42,239 nt of DNA, taken from positions 1 to 42,239 of the forward strand of contig CAYNTK010000013.1 in NCBI GenBank assembly GCA_964400285.1, in the 5' to 3' direction. The DNA is from FEN-1279 sp964400285 (GTDB lineage Bacteria; Bacteroidota; Ignavibacteria; Tepidaquicellales; Tepidaquicellaceae). The first letter of the stretch is position 1. Each line of letters begins with the position of its first letter. Position numbers and translations under genes: made by a program. Under the pieces are notes generated by a model, which was not told the DNA's origin, did not search any database, and saw only the letters and a program-made list of their open reading frames with translations. This document shows, piece after piece, positions 1-8,582 of the stretch.

Positions 1-1910
1 ATGTGAAACCGGCATTTGGAGCTGCAGCAGGAAGATACTTCTTACAACAATCAAGTTGGCCATATAATACAAGTGATAAGCTTGTAACATATAGATTATA
101 TCATATGTTTGGTGATGCATTCTTGAATCTTTTTGCAACAGTTCCTCAAACTTTAACAGTAAATCACTCATCTGCTATTATTGCTGGTGCAACCCAGTTC
201 GCAGTCACAGCAAATACTGGTTCATTTATTGCTTTATCAATTAATGGAAATATACTTGGTACAGCTACAGGGACTGGTTCACCAGTCAACATTACAATTC
301 CCGGTACACAACTTCCTGGACAAGTTATGAAAGTTGTAATTACAAAGCAAAATTATTATAGGTATGAAGGCAATGTTAATGTAATTCCAGCTTCAGGACC
401 ATATGTTGTCCAAGATTCAGTTGCTATTAACGACCCATTACCAAATGGTAATAATAATCATTTGATGGATTATGGTGAAACAAATCAACTGACTTTGAGA
501 GCTAAAAATGTTGGCTCCGCAGTTGCAAACAATGTCAATATTAAAGTAACAACTACAAATCCATACATTACAATGACGGATAGCACTGAAAACTTCGGTA
601 ATATTAATGCAGGTGCTACAGTAACAGTTAATAATGCTTTCGCGTATAATGTATCTAATTTCATCCCTGACAATACAACAGTTTCCTTCACAGTAACAGC
701 AACGAGTGGAACTGATATATGGACGAGTGGATTCACACTTATTGGACATGCACCAATTGTTAAAATGGGAACAAATATTATTACCGATTCAACTGGTAAT
801 AATAATGGAAGATTAGACCCAGGTGAGACAGCAAAATTCAAAGTTGCTTTAAGAAATCAGGGCTCATCTCAAGCAAAGAATGTCAGTGCAAAACTAACAA
901 CAACATCTACTTATATCACAATGATAACCGATACATTAGTCTATGGTAATATTAATGCTGGTGATTCTGTTAGAAATGCATTCCAAGTTTCAGCAGCTTC
1001 TAATACACCAGCAGGAACAGTTGCAAAGTTTAAAGTAAAAATGTATACTCTCGGAGGTTTAATTTCATCAATCGATTCATTCCAAGTAACTATAGGACAG
1101 AATTGGGCTATAATCGGAACTGGAACAGCTACATCGAACTATCCTTTTACAACCTACTGGATGGATGGTAGAACGCAAATATTATATCTCGCAAGTGAAA
1201 TTAATGCTGGAAGATATAATGGATTTGTTTCCAGAATTGGATTTAATGTGAGTAGTGCTTCATCTCAACCGATGAATGGATTTACTGTAAGAATGCAAAA
1301 TACTTCTGCTACATCAATAACAGGTTGGGTCACAACTGGATGGACTACATGCTATAGTGGTACATATACTGTTGGCGGAACTGGATGGCAATATATCGAT
1401 ATGCAAACACCATTAATTTATAATGGAACAAGTAATTTATTGATTGAGATTTGTTATGATAATTCTTCATATACATCTTATTCACCTGTCTTTGCAACAG
1501 CAAATTCTGGTAAGACTTGGGGATATTATACAGATAATCAAAGTGGATGCACAATGACAAGTGGCTCTGCTCAGGCAAATCGTCCTAATATTACTTTATT
1601 CTTTACTCCTTCAACAGGAATAAATAATCAATTGACAGGTATTCCGACTAAGTATGACCTTAAACAAAATTATCCAAATCCATTCAACCCAGTAACAAAG
1701 ATTAATTATGAATTACCAAAAGATGGTTTTGTTGTGTTAAAAATTTATGATGTGCTTGGTAGAGAAGTGAAAACTCTCGTAAATGAAGTTAAAACTGCTG
1801 GTTATTATTCGGTTGATTTTGATGCATCAACTTTATCAAGCGGTGTTTATTTCTACAAAATGGAAGCAGGTTCATTTAGCGACATTAAGAGAATGGTATT
1901 AATTAAATAA
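1..1910 (+). CDS. C25 (gingipain-like) secreted peptidase, C-terminal part, T9SS sorting domain; cut by the window edge
   Basis: The 5' end lies outside the window. The reading frame is open to base 1, and the first residues (VKPAFGAAAGRYFLQQ) align inside the complete paralogue at 2140-4623, so the GTG at base 3 is not a real start. What remains is the tail of the peptidase domain, an Ig-like domain (about residues 45-130), two related repeats with NGxLDPGET-like motifs (about 145-245 and 255-365) and a beta-rich module (about 370-540). A T9SS type A sorting domain follows (about 548-635; NYPNPFNPVTKINYELP, ending MVLIK). It is therefore probably secreted through the outer membrane and cell-surface attached or released. 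The two extra repeats and the beta-rich module are absent from the downstream paralogue. The catalytic His and Cys lie outside the window, so activity cannot be judged. Confidence 0.85.
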   Translation, partial: VKPAFGAAAGRYFLQQSSWPYNTSDKLVTYRLYHMFGDAFLNLFATVPQTLTVNHSSAIIAGATQFAVTANTGSFIALSINGNILGTATGTGSPVNITIPGTQLPGQVMKVVITKQNYYRYEGNVNVIPASGPYVVQDSVAINDPLPNGNNNHLMDYGETNQLTLRAKNVGSAVANNVNIKVTTTNPYITMTDSTENFGNINAGATVTVNNAFAYNVSNFIPDNTTVSFTVTATSGTDIWTSGFTLIGHAPIVKMGTNIITDSTGNNNGRLDPGETAKFKVALRNQGSSQAKNVSAKLTTTSTYITMITDTLVYGNINAGDSVRNAFQVSAASNTPAGTVAKFKVKMYTLGGLISSIDSFQVTIGQNWAIIGTGTATSNYPFTTYWMDGRTQILYLASEINAGRYNGFVSRIGFNVSSASSQPMNGFTVRMQNTSATSITGWVTTGWTTCYSGTYTVGGTGWQYIDMQTPLIYNGTSNLLIEICYDNSSYTSYSPVFATANSGKTWGYYTDNQSGCTMTSGSAQANRPNITLFFTPSTGINNQLTGIPTKYDLKQNYPNPFNPVTKINYELPKDGFVVLKIYDVLGREVKTLVNEVKTAGYYSVDFDASTLSSGVYFYKMEAGSFSDIKRMVLIK

Positions 1911-1931
1911 GAATAGTGATTAAATAATAAT

Positions 1932-1970
1932 AAAAAATCGCTGTGGATTTAAATTCACAGCGATTTTTTT
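1932..1970 (+). terminator. Rho-independent terminator after the first C25 peptidase gene
   Basis: A 14-bp perfect inverted repeat (arms 1932-1945 and 1956-1969, core TCGCTGTG/CACAGCGA) ends in a run of seven T. It lies 22 bases after the stop codon. The A-rich 5' arm means it could also work on the other strand. Confidence 0.85.
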
Positions 1971-2139
1971 ATATTAAATATACATTATTTATTTGTTTTT
2001 TAAGTTTTTTTGCTATTTTTATAGAAACATTTTACGTTTTTTTTATTTGCATTTTTTTTTATCTTAATATATGAGTTATTATTTCGGGGGATATTTGTTA
2101 TGACTCAAAAAAATATTTATTAATTAATAAATTAAAGTT

Positions 2140-4623
2140 ATGAAAAAAAACCTAATTTTCTTTTTCTTCTTTTTATTCGTTACATTTGTTTTTGCCCAAG
2201 ATGTTATTGAATTTAATAATAATTGGGGAAACAAAGGATTTAGTCTAAATAGACAAAATTCATCTGGAGTAGAAGTAAATTTCTCTGTAAACAAGCTTTA
2301 TCTCGAAGATGTTAATATTGAAGGGATATATTATAAAGCAGCAAAAATCGAAGGCGTTTTTCTTCCAAATGAATCTGGAATGCCTGATTTAGCAGGTACA
2401 GGTAGATTTATTGCTATTCCACAAGGTGCAAGCGTATCATATAAAATTATTTCTTACAGAACCCATATCATAAAAAATATTGATATCGCTCCAGCTCCGG
2501 TATTACCGCTCGATAGCGACCCGACTCCTTTGAAATATCAAAGGAATATGAATGTCTATTCAAAAAATGCAAATTATCCCGAAAGTCCAGTAATGGTATC
2601 TCAACCAACACAAATTAGAGGTGTTGATGCAGTAATTCTTGGTATTACACCATTTCAATATAATCCGGTTACCAAAGAATTAACCGTATATACTGATTTG
2701 AAGGTTGAAGTTAATTTTATCGGTGGTAATGGGAAGTTTGGTGATGAAGCATATAGAAGCAGGTGGTGGGAGCCAATTTTACAGGATGCTTTATTAAATT
2801 ATTCTTCATTACCAGTAATTGATTTCGATAATCGTTACAAAGACATCATGCTCGAAAATGGTTATGAATATGTTATTATTAGACCGAATAATGCAGAATT
2901 TGCACCATGGGCTGATTCATTGAAAAACTTCAGAACATTACAGGGTATTAAAACTGGCATTTATACAGTAACTGACGTAGGTGGTAATACAGTAGCTGCT
3001 ATTAAAAACTGGGTAACTAATGCATATAACACATGGACAATTAAACCTGCAGCTATTTGTTTAATGGGTGATTATAACACAGATGCATCAGGAAATACTG
3101 GTATTATTTCAATACTTAGAACACATCCAGCAAGTTATCCAGCTTTTGCATCAGATAATTATTATGCAGATGTGAACGGCGACGAAATGCCAGAGATTGT
3201 TTTTTCAAGAATAATTGGAAATAATGCGACACAATTACAAACTTTAATAACAAAAAATTTAGATTACGAAAGAAATCCACCAACCGATGCAAATTTTTAT
3301 TACAAACCTATTACTGCCCTTGGTTGGCAAACTGAAAGATGGTTTCAACTTTGCTCTGAAATAGTTGGTGGTTATTTTAAGAAAATTCATAATAAGTTAC
3401 CAACAAGAATAAATAAAATTTATTCTGGAACACCAGGAACACAGTGGTCAACCGCAACAAATACTCAAACTGTTGTCAATTATTTTGGAACTGTCGGAAA
3501 TTTAAAATATATTCCAATGACTCCTGATTCACTTGGTGGTTGGGACGGTGGAACTCCAACTATGGTAGTTAATGCTATAAATTCAGGTGCTTTCTTATTA
3601 CAGCATAGAGACCATGGAATGTATACCGGATGGGGTGAGCCAGCATTTACTACTTCATATATTTCCCAGTTGACAAATGTGAATAATTTGTTACCTTTCG
3701 TATATTCTATTAATTGTCAAACAGGCGCTTACCATAATCCTTCTGGATGTCCAGCTGAAGGAAGTTTTGTTGAAGTGTTTGTAAGATACAAATATAACAA
3801 TCAGAATTCAGGTGCTCTTGGTATGGTATGTCCATCAGAAGTATCCTATTCATTTGTGAATGATACTTATTTGTGGGGAAACTATGATAATATGTGGCCT
3901 GACTTTATGCCCGAATATGGAACTACACCACCTTCAAGAGATGTGAAACCGGCATTTGGAGCTGCAGCAGGAAGATACTTCTTACAACAATCAAGCTGGC
4001 CATATAATACAAGTAATAAAGAAGTTACATACAGATTGTATCATATGTTTGGTGATGCATTCTTAAATCTATATTATAATGTTCCGCAAAACTTAACGGT
4101 TACTCACGCTTCGACCATTAATGCAAACGCTACAAGCTTCACAGTTACTGCTAACACAGGTTCTTTTATTGCTCTTTCTGTTAATGGTAACATTTTAGGG
4201 ACAGCTACTGCAACAGGAAGTCCACAATCTATTACAATTTCAGGGACTATGACTACCGGTCAGATTATGAAAGTAGTAGTTACCAAACAGAATTATTTTA
4301 GATATGAAGGTAATGTAAATGTTGGTGCAACAGGCATAGTGAATAATACAAACATTCCAAAAGAATATTCATTATCACAAAATTACCCAAATCCATTTAA
4401 TCCAATAACAAAAATTAATTATGCATTACCAAAAGATGGATTTGTTACTATAAAAGTATTTGACGTTTTAGGTAGAGAAATTAACACACTTGTTAATGAG
4501 TTGAAATCAGCAGGTTATTATTCAATCGATTTTGATGCTACCTCGTTAAATAGTGGGGTTTATTTCTATAAAATAGATGCGGGAACATTCAGTGATATTA
4601 AGAGAATGATACTAGTAAAATAA
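2140..4623 (+). CDS. C25 family (gingipain-like) cysteine peptidase with T9SS C-terminal sorting domain
   Basis: Complete 827-residue protein. The N-terminus (MKKNLIFFFFF...FAQD) is a Sec signal peptide with probable cleavage after FAQ. A propeptide-like region of about 200 residues is followed by the C25 catalytic domain (about 235-640). The probable catalytic His492 lies in HRDHG and the probable nucleophile Cys526 in INCQTGAYH, the same His-then-Cys order and spacing as in gingipains. An Ig-like domain (about 645-735) and a T9SS sorting domain (about 740-827; NYPNPFNPITKINYALP) follow. It is a secreted, probably surface-exposed protease for proteins or peptides. The ATG has no clear Shine-Dalgarno, as is common in Bacteroidota. 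It is a tandem paralogue of the preceding gene; terminators on both sides suggest a single-gene transcript. Substrate specificity cannot be read from the sequence. Confidence 0.92.
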   Translation: MKKNLIFFFFFLFVTFVFAQDVIEFNNNWGNKGFSLNRQNSSGVEVNFSVNKLYLEDVNIEGIYYKAAKIEGVFLPNESGMPDLAGTGRFIAIPQGASVSYKIISYRTHIIKNIDIAPAPVLPLDSDPTPLKYQRNMNVYSKNANYPESPVMVSQPTQIRGVDAVILGITPFQYNPVTKELTVYTDLKVEVNFIGGNGKFGDEAYRSRWWEPILQDALLNYSSLPVIDFDNRYKDIMLENGYEYVIIRPNNAEFAPWADSLKNFRTLQGIKTGIYTVTDVGGNTVAAIKNWVTNAYNTWTIKPAAICLMGDYNTDASGNTGIISILRTHPASYPAFASDNYYADVNGDEMPEIVFSRIIGNNATQLQTLITKNLDYERNPPTDANFYYKPITALGWQTERWFQLCSEIVGGYFKKIHNKLPTRINKIYSGTPGTQWSTATNTQTVVNYFGTVGNLKYIPMTPDSLGGWDGGTPTMVVNAINSGAFLLQHRDHGMYTGWGEPAFTTSYISQLTNVNNLLPFVYSINCQTGAYHNPSGCPAEGSFVEVFVRYKYNNQNSGALGMVCPSEVSYSFVNDTYLWGNYDNMWPDFMPEYGTTPPSRDVKPAFGAAAGRYFLQQSSWPYNTSNKEVTYRLYHMFGDAFLNLYYNVPQNLTVTHASTINANATSFTVTANTGSFIALSVNGNILGTATATGSPQSITISGTMTTGQIMKVVVTKQNYFRYEGNVNVGATGIVNNTNIPKEYSLSQNYPNPFNPITKINYALPKDGFVTIKVFDVLGREINTLVNELKSAGYYSIDFDATSLNSGVYFYKIDAGTFSDIKRMILVK

Positions 4624-4643
4624 TAATTTTTAAAAATTAATTT

Positions 4644-4680
4644 AAAAGCCCGATTATTTAGAATCATCGGGCTTTTTTTT
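4644..4680 (+). terminator. Rho-independent terminator after the second C25 peptidase gene
   Basis: The stem AAAGCCCGAT / ATCGGGCTTT has a short AT-rich loop and is followed by a run of eight T. It starts about 20 bases after the stop codon. Confidence 0.9.
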
Positions 4681-4714
4681 ATTGGTAAAATAATTTCATT
4701 TTAAGATTAATATT

Positions 4715-4746
4715 TTTGGTATATTTTTGTATGTAAAATATTTTTG
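4715..4746 (+). promoter_or_regulatory. Bacteroidota-type promoter candidate for pta-ackA
   Basis: TTTG (4715-4718), a 20-base spacer and TATTTTTG (4739-4746) match the Bacteroidota -33 TTTG / -7 TAnnTTTG pattern. A start about 7 bases downstream would leave a leader of about 20 bases. TATTTTTG also occurs at 4722-4729, so the exact element is uncertain. Confidence 0.5.
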
Positions 4747-4771
4747 ATGTGCAATCAGAAGGAGAACTAAA

Positions 4772-5758
4772 ATGAACATTATGGGAAAGATATGGGAGAA
4801 TGCAAAGAAACTGAAAAAGGTAATTGCTCTTCCCGAAGGCAGTGAACCCAGAACACTAAAAGCTGCAGAAAAAATCAAATCAGAAAAACTCGCTGATTTA
4901 ATCTTAATCGGTAATCCTGAAACTATTTTTAAGTCCGCAAGAGAAATTGGTGCAAATATTCAGGATATAAAAATTATAGAACCAAAATCTTCCGAGAAAT
5001 ATTTTGAATATGTAAATGATTTTTTTGAGTTAAGAAAAAATAAAGGGATAACTTATGAACAGGCGAAAGAAATTCTGAAAGATGAGATTTATTTTGCTAC
5101 AATGATGGTAAAAAAAGGTGATGCTTACGGAATGGTTTCAGGTGCTATTCATTCTACAGGAGATTTACTCAGACCTGCATTGCAAATAATTAAAACCGCT
5201 CCAGGGATTACAATAGTTTCGAGTTCTTTTATAATGGAAACTCCAGCGAAAGAATTCGGAGAAGATGGCGTATTCGTTTTTGCTGATTGTGCAATTAATC
5301 CGAATCCAAACGCTGAAGAACTCGCTTCGATTGCTTTAGCAACGGCTTCTACAACAAGGAGTTTGTGCGGATTTGGACCGAGAATAGCGATGCTATCATT
5401 TTCAACAAAAGGTAGTGGGAAAGGTGAGCAGGTAGAAAAAGTAATAGAAGCAACAAAAATTGCAAAAGAAAAGGCACCAGAATTAGTAATAGATGGAGAA
5501 CTCCAACTGGATGCAGCAATTGTTCCAAAAGTTGCTGAATTAAAAGCACCCGATAGCTTGGTAGCAGGTAAAGCAAATGTATTAATATTCCCAGATTTGC
5601 AATCAGGAAATATTGGATACAAACTTGTTCAAAGGATTGCAAAAGCAAATGCAATTGGACCAATTAGTCAAGGTTTTGCAAAACCAGTCAATGATTTATC
5701 ACGAGGTTGCAGTGTAGATGATATTATAAATGTCGTTGCAATTACAGCTGTTCAATAA
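4772..5758 (+). CDS. pta: Phosphate acetyltransferase (phosphotransacetylase)
   Basis: Interconverts acetyl-CoA and acetyl phosphate in the cytoplasm. The 328-residue protein is a single PTA_PTB domain, the short Pta form without the N-terminal DRTGG/P-loop regions of E. coli Pta. Family hallmarks are ALPEGSEPRTLKAA near the N-terminus, KKGDAYGMVSGA, LRPALQII, FADCAINPNP, IAMLSFSTKGS and the C-terminal DLQSGNIGYKLVQR. A good Shine-Dalgarno (AAGGAG, 4759-4764) sits 7 bases before the ATG; a second ATG three codons later is less well placed. The gap to ackA is 52 bases, so the two are probably co-transcribed for substrate-level phosphorylation. The Pta-like half of the malic enzyme at 33744-36002 is its distant paralogue. 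A phosphate butyryltransferase is the main alternative, but the ackA partner favours Pta. Confidence 0.94.
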   Translation: MNIMGKIWENAKKLKKVIALPEGSEPRTLKAAEKIKSEKLADLILIGNPETIFKSAREIGANIQDIKIIEPKSSEKYFEYVNDFFELRKNKGITYEQAKEILKDEIYFATMMVKKGDAYGMVSGAIHSTGDLLRPALQIIKTAPGITIVSSSFIMETPAKEFGEDGVFVFADCAINPNPNAEELASIALATASTTRSLCGFGPRIAMLSFSTKGSGKGEQVEKVIEATKIAKEKAPELVIDGELQLDAAIVPKVAELKAPDSLVAGKANVLIFPDLQSGNIGYKLVQRIAKANAIGPISQGFAKPVNDLSRGCSVDDIINVVAITAVQ

Positions 5759-5810
5759 ATTATACATAATAAATAAATAATTTCTAAATAAATCTACTAA
5801 TAAAATTGTT

Positions 5811-7043
5811 ATGAAAATTTTAGTTGTTAATGCTGGAAGTTCATCTTTAAAATATCAGCTTCTTGATATGAAAAAAGAAAAATTACTTACAAAAGGGCTT
5901 GTCGAAAGAATAGGTTCAGAAGGTTCATCGGTAATATTTTGTATTGGAAATGAAAAATTAAAAATCGAAAAAAATATTTTAAACCATACCGAAGCAATAA
6001 AAGTTGTCTTCGAACTCTTAACAGATAAAGAAAATGGAGTTATCGAAAGCATTAACGAAATAGATGCAGTTGGTCATAGAGTTGTACACGCAGGGGAAAG
6101 ATATTCGGGTTCGGTATTAATTAACGATGATGTAATCAAAGCTCTCGAAGAATGCTCTTTTTTTGCACCATTACATAATCCAGCAAATTTAAAAGGTATA
6201 AGAGCCTGTAAAGAAGTGTTGCCGAATGTCCCAATGGTTGGGGTATTCGATACTGCTTTTCATCAGACAATGCCTGATTATGCATATATGTATGCACTAC
6301 CCTATGAACTATATGTGAAATATAAAATCCGCAGATATGGTTTTCACGGAACATCACACCGATATGTATCACAGGTTGCAATAGAGTTACTTGGTAAAAA
6401 GAATTCCAAAATTATTTCCTGTCATCTTGGTAATGGTGCAAGCGTTTGTGCAATAAAAAATGGTATAAGTATCGATACAAGTATGGGGCATACTCCAACC
6501 GGTGGACTGATAATGGGAACAAGATGCGGAGATATTGACCCAGCTCTGATACCTATAATCGAAAACGTAGAGCATTTATCTGCAAAACAAATAGACGAGA
6601 TAATGAACAAGAAATCTGGAATGCTGGGTGTATCAGGAATAAGCAATGACTTCAGAGATTTGGAAGAAGCTCTTCATAAAGGAAATCGAAGAGCAAAGCT
6701 TGCATTAGAAATGTTTGATTATAGATTAAAGAAATTTATCGGTGCATATACAATCGTAATGGGGGGTTTAGATGCACTTGTATTTACAGCAGGGATAGGA
6801 GAAAATGACCCTGAAACCCGTTATGAAGCATGCAAAGGTTTAGAATTTATGGGGTTATATCTCGATGAAGAAAAGAATAATAATACAAAAGGTGTACTTG
6901 CAGAGATATCGCTACCTGAATCGAAAGTTAAAGTATATGTAATCCCGACAAACGAAGAGCTTATGATTGCACGCGATACAAAATCAATTTTGGAAAACCT
7001 TGGTAAGGACAAACCAAAATTAGAAATAGTAAATAAAAATTAG
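5811..7043 (+). CDS. ackA: Acetate kinase
   Basis: Converts acetyl phosphate and ADP to acetate and ATP. At 410 residues it has normal family length. Visible signatures are the N-terminal VNAGSSSLKYQ, GHRVVHAGERYSG, the acetate-kinase pattern GFHGTSH, the phosphate-binding CHLGNGAS, DTSMGHTPTGGLIMGTR followed by CGDIDP, and the adenosine-site FTAGIGEN near the C-terminus. It begins with ATG 52 bases after pta, without an obvious Shine-Dalgarno, and ends in TAG, showing that TAG is a normal stop in this genome. With pta it forms the reversible acetate node; the nearby Acs gene is broken, which makes this pair the only visible acetate route. Confidence 0.96.
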   Translation: MKILVVNAGSSSLKYQLLDMKKEKLLTKGLVERIGSEGSSVIFCIGNEKLKIEKNILNHTEAIKVVFELLTDKENGVIESINEIDAVGHRVVHAGERYSGSVLINDDVIKALEECSFFAPLHNPANLKGIRACKEVLPNVPMVGVFDTAFHQTMPDYAYMYALPYELYVKYKIRRYGFHGTSHRYVSQVAIELLGKKNSKIISCHLGNGASVCAIKNGISIDTSMGHTPTGGLIMGTRCGDIDPALIPIIENVEHLSAKQIDEIMNKKSGMLGVSGISNDFRDLEEALHKGNRRAKLALEMFDYRLKKFIGAYTIVMGGLDALVFTAGIGENDPETRYEACKGLEFMGLYLDEEKNNNTKGVLAEISLPESKVKVYVIPTNEELMIARDTKSILENLGKDKPKLEIVNKN

Positions 7044-7116
7044 TAATTTGTAAAAATATTTAATACAATTTACTCTTACAATTAGTAATTTGTTATTTTC
7101 TATTTTTTGTTCGATA

Positions 7117-7809
7117 TTATTCTTTCCCGAAGAATATTTTCCATTTAATTGCACCTAAAACTCCGCCGACAATAGGAGCAAGAATAAAGAGCCATAGCTG
7201 TGCAATTGCATCACCTCCGACAAATATTGCAGGACCAATACTTCTTGCAGGATTTACAGATGTTCCGGTAACAGGAATTACAACGATATGAATTAGAAAT
7301 AATGCAAGACCGATTGCGATGCCTGCAAAACCTGCGGGTGCATTTTTATGAGTCGAGCCTAAAATCACAAAAAGGAACAATGCTGTAAATAATACCTCGG
7401 CAACTGCACCCGAAAGCAAAGAATATTTTCCCGGAGAGTGAATTCCATATCCATTTTGACCAAGCCCATCGGTGGTTACTGAATACCCTTCCAGTCCACT
7501 TGCAATTAAGTATAAAAAGCCCGCACCTATGATAGCACCTAAAATCTGAAATAGTATATAAAAAACTGCATCTTTTGCATTTATCTTTTTTATTACAAGC
7601 ATAGCGACTGTTATTGCAGGATTAATATGACATCCTGAAATTGGTCCGATTGTATAAACCATAACAAGTACTGCAATTCCGAATGCAAATGATATTCCGA
7701 GAAAACCTATATTACCGCCTGCAATCACAGCACTCCCACAACCGAAAAGCACCAATACCATAGTGCCGAATAATTCGGCAAGGTATTTTGAAATTGGTTT
7801 TGTTTCCAT
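7117..7809 (-). CDS. aqpZ: Aquaporin, AqpZ-type water channel
   Basis: Inner-membrane MIP-family channel of 230 residues with six hydrophobic helices and two half-helices. The two NPA boxes are SGCHINPAIT (N63) and TSVNPARS (N186). The selectivity-filter residues are visible: Phe43, His174, Thr183 and Arg189, the set and numbering of E. coli AqpZ. It is therefore an orthodox water channel rather than a glycerol facilitator, which would carry small residues at the Phe and His positions. It is convergent with ackA, 73 bases away, with no convincing terminator between them. The 224-base upstream region looks like its own promoter region. Confidence 0.93.
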   Translation of the reverse strand: METKPISKYLAELFGTMVLVLFGCGSAVIAGGNIGFLGISFAFGIAVLVMVYTIGPISGCHINPAITVAMLVIKKINAKDAVFYILFQILGAIIGAGFLYLIASGLEGYSVTTDGLGQNGYGIHSPGKYSLLSGAVAEVLFTALFLFVILGSTHKNAPAGFAGIAIGLALFLIHIVVIPVTGTSVNPARSIGPAIFVGGDAIAQLWLFILAPIVGGVLGAIKWKIFFGKE

Positions 7810-7968
7810 AATTATTTTGTTTTAAATTTAAAAATTCCTTTTATATTTATCTTCCTGTTTGTAAAGGGTAATATTGCTAACTTAAATTATAAAATTATTT
7901 AGAATATATCTTTTATCTAAATATTTTAAAACTATTAAAACGGTTTACAATTTTTATCATTAAATCCT

Positions 7969-7984
7969 CACGTAAAAATACGTG
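7969..7984. repeat. Small inverted repeat between the DUF454 and aquaporin genes
   Basis: CACGTA-AAAA-TACGTG, a perfect 6-bp stem with a 4-base loop, lies 50 bases past the DUF454 stop and 160 bases before the aquaporin start. No U-run follows it on the transcribed strand, so it is a poor terminator; an operator is possible. Nothing else stands out in this gap. Confidence 0.35.
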
Positions 7985-8033
7985 TGCTGAACTTAAAAAC
8001 CTTTGTTATAAATACTTCTTTTATTATTTTTCA

Positions 8034-8456
8034 TTATTCATTAATCTCCCTCTTTTTGCTTCTATGAAAGATAATATAAATCGTTACACCAATGGCAACT
8101 ACGAACATAACTACCCTGCCCCAGAATACCTCCATAAAATAAACAGCAGATATAGTAATCGAAATCCAAAGAGATGAAATAATAATGATTTTTGTTTTAA
8201 TCGGAATGAATTTTTCCTCGAGATAATTTTGAAGATGAGGACCGACCCATTTATTGTGAATCAGCATTTTATAAAACTTTTCGGAGCTTTTTGCAAAAGC
8301 AAAAGCCGCTAAAAGAAAAAATACCGTACCAGGAATTAATGGTAAAATTGCTCCCAAAATACCCATTCCAACCATAAGAAGCCCAAATGCAACCCAGGCA
8401 AATCTTACAAGACGATTTTCTTTTATATCTAACTCAATTTTGGATTTTATAGCCAT
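8034..8456 (-). CDS. DUF454 (YbaN-like) small inner-membrane protein
   Basis: A 140-residue protein with a hydrophobic pair at about 20-55 (GMGILGAILPLIPGTVFFLL), the motif FAFAKSSEKFYKML, then WVGPHLQNY and two more hydrophobic segments (about 85-130) ending in a basic tail. This order is characteristic of the DUF454/YbaN family, whose function is unknown. ATG at 8456 is chosen because the frame upstream of it offers only TTG (8465), and the family starts close to here. It is transcribed from the reverse strand and divergent from the broken acs gene. Confidence 0.8.
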   Translation of the reverse strand: MAIKSKIELDIKENRLVRFAWVAFGLLMVGMGILGAILPLIPGTVFFLLAAFAFAKSSEKFYKMLIHNKWVGPHLQNYLEEKFIPIKTKIIIISSLWISITISAVYFMEVFWGRVVMFVVAIGVTIYIIFHRSKKREINE

Positions 8457-8582
8457 CGTTTGCAATTTAATATTAAAAATAAAAAACTACAATGTTTTAA
8501 ATTATAATATTTAACTTTAAACAAATAAACAACCTACAATGTTATTTTATTTAATTACTTAACAACTTAAAACAAAAAAACT

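Noticed and set aside
3..5. GTG at base 3 as the start of the first peptidase gene
   Set aside because: The frame is open upstream to base 1, and the paralogue shows that this position is deep inside the peptidase domain.
5149..5622. Long reverse-strand open frame inside pta
   Set aside because: It is antisense to clearly conserved Pta codons, has no ribosome-binding site and no protein-family features.
7039..7093. Direct repeat TTAGTAATTTGT near the end of ackA
   Set aside because: It is AT-rich, only 12 bases and about 40 bases apart; no function or mobile element can be supported.
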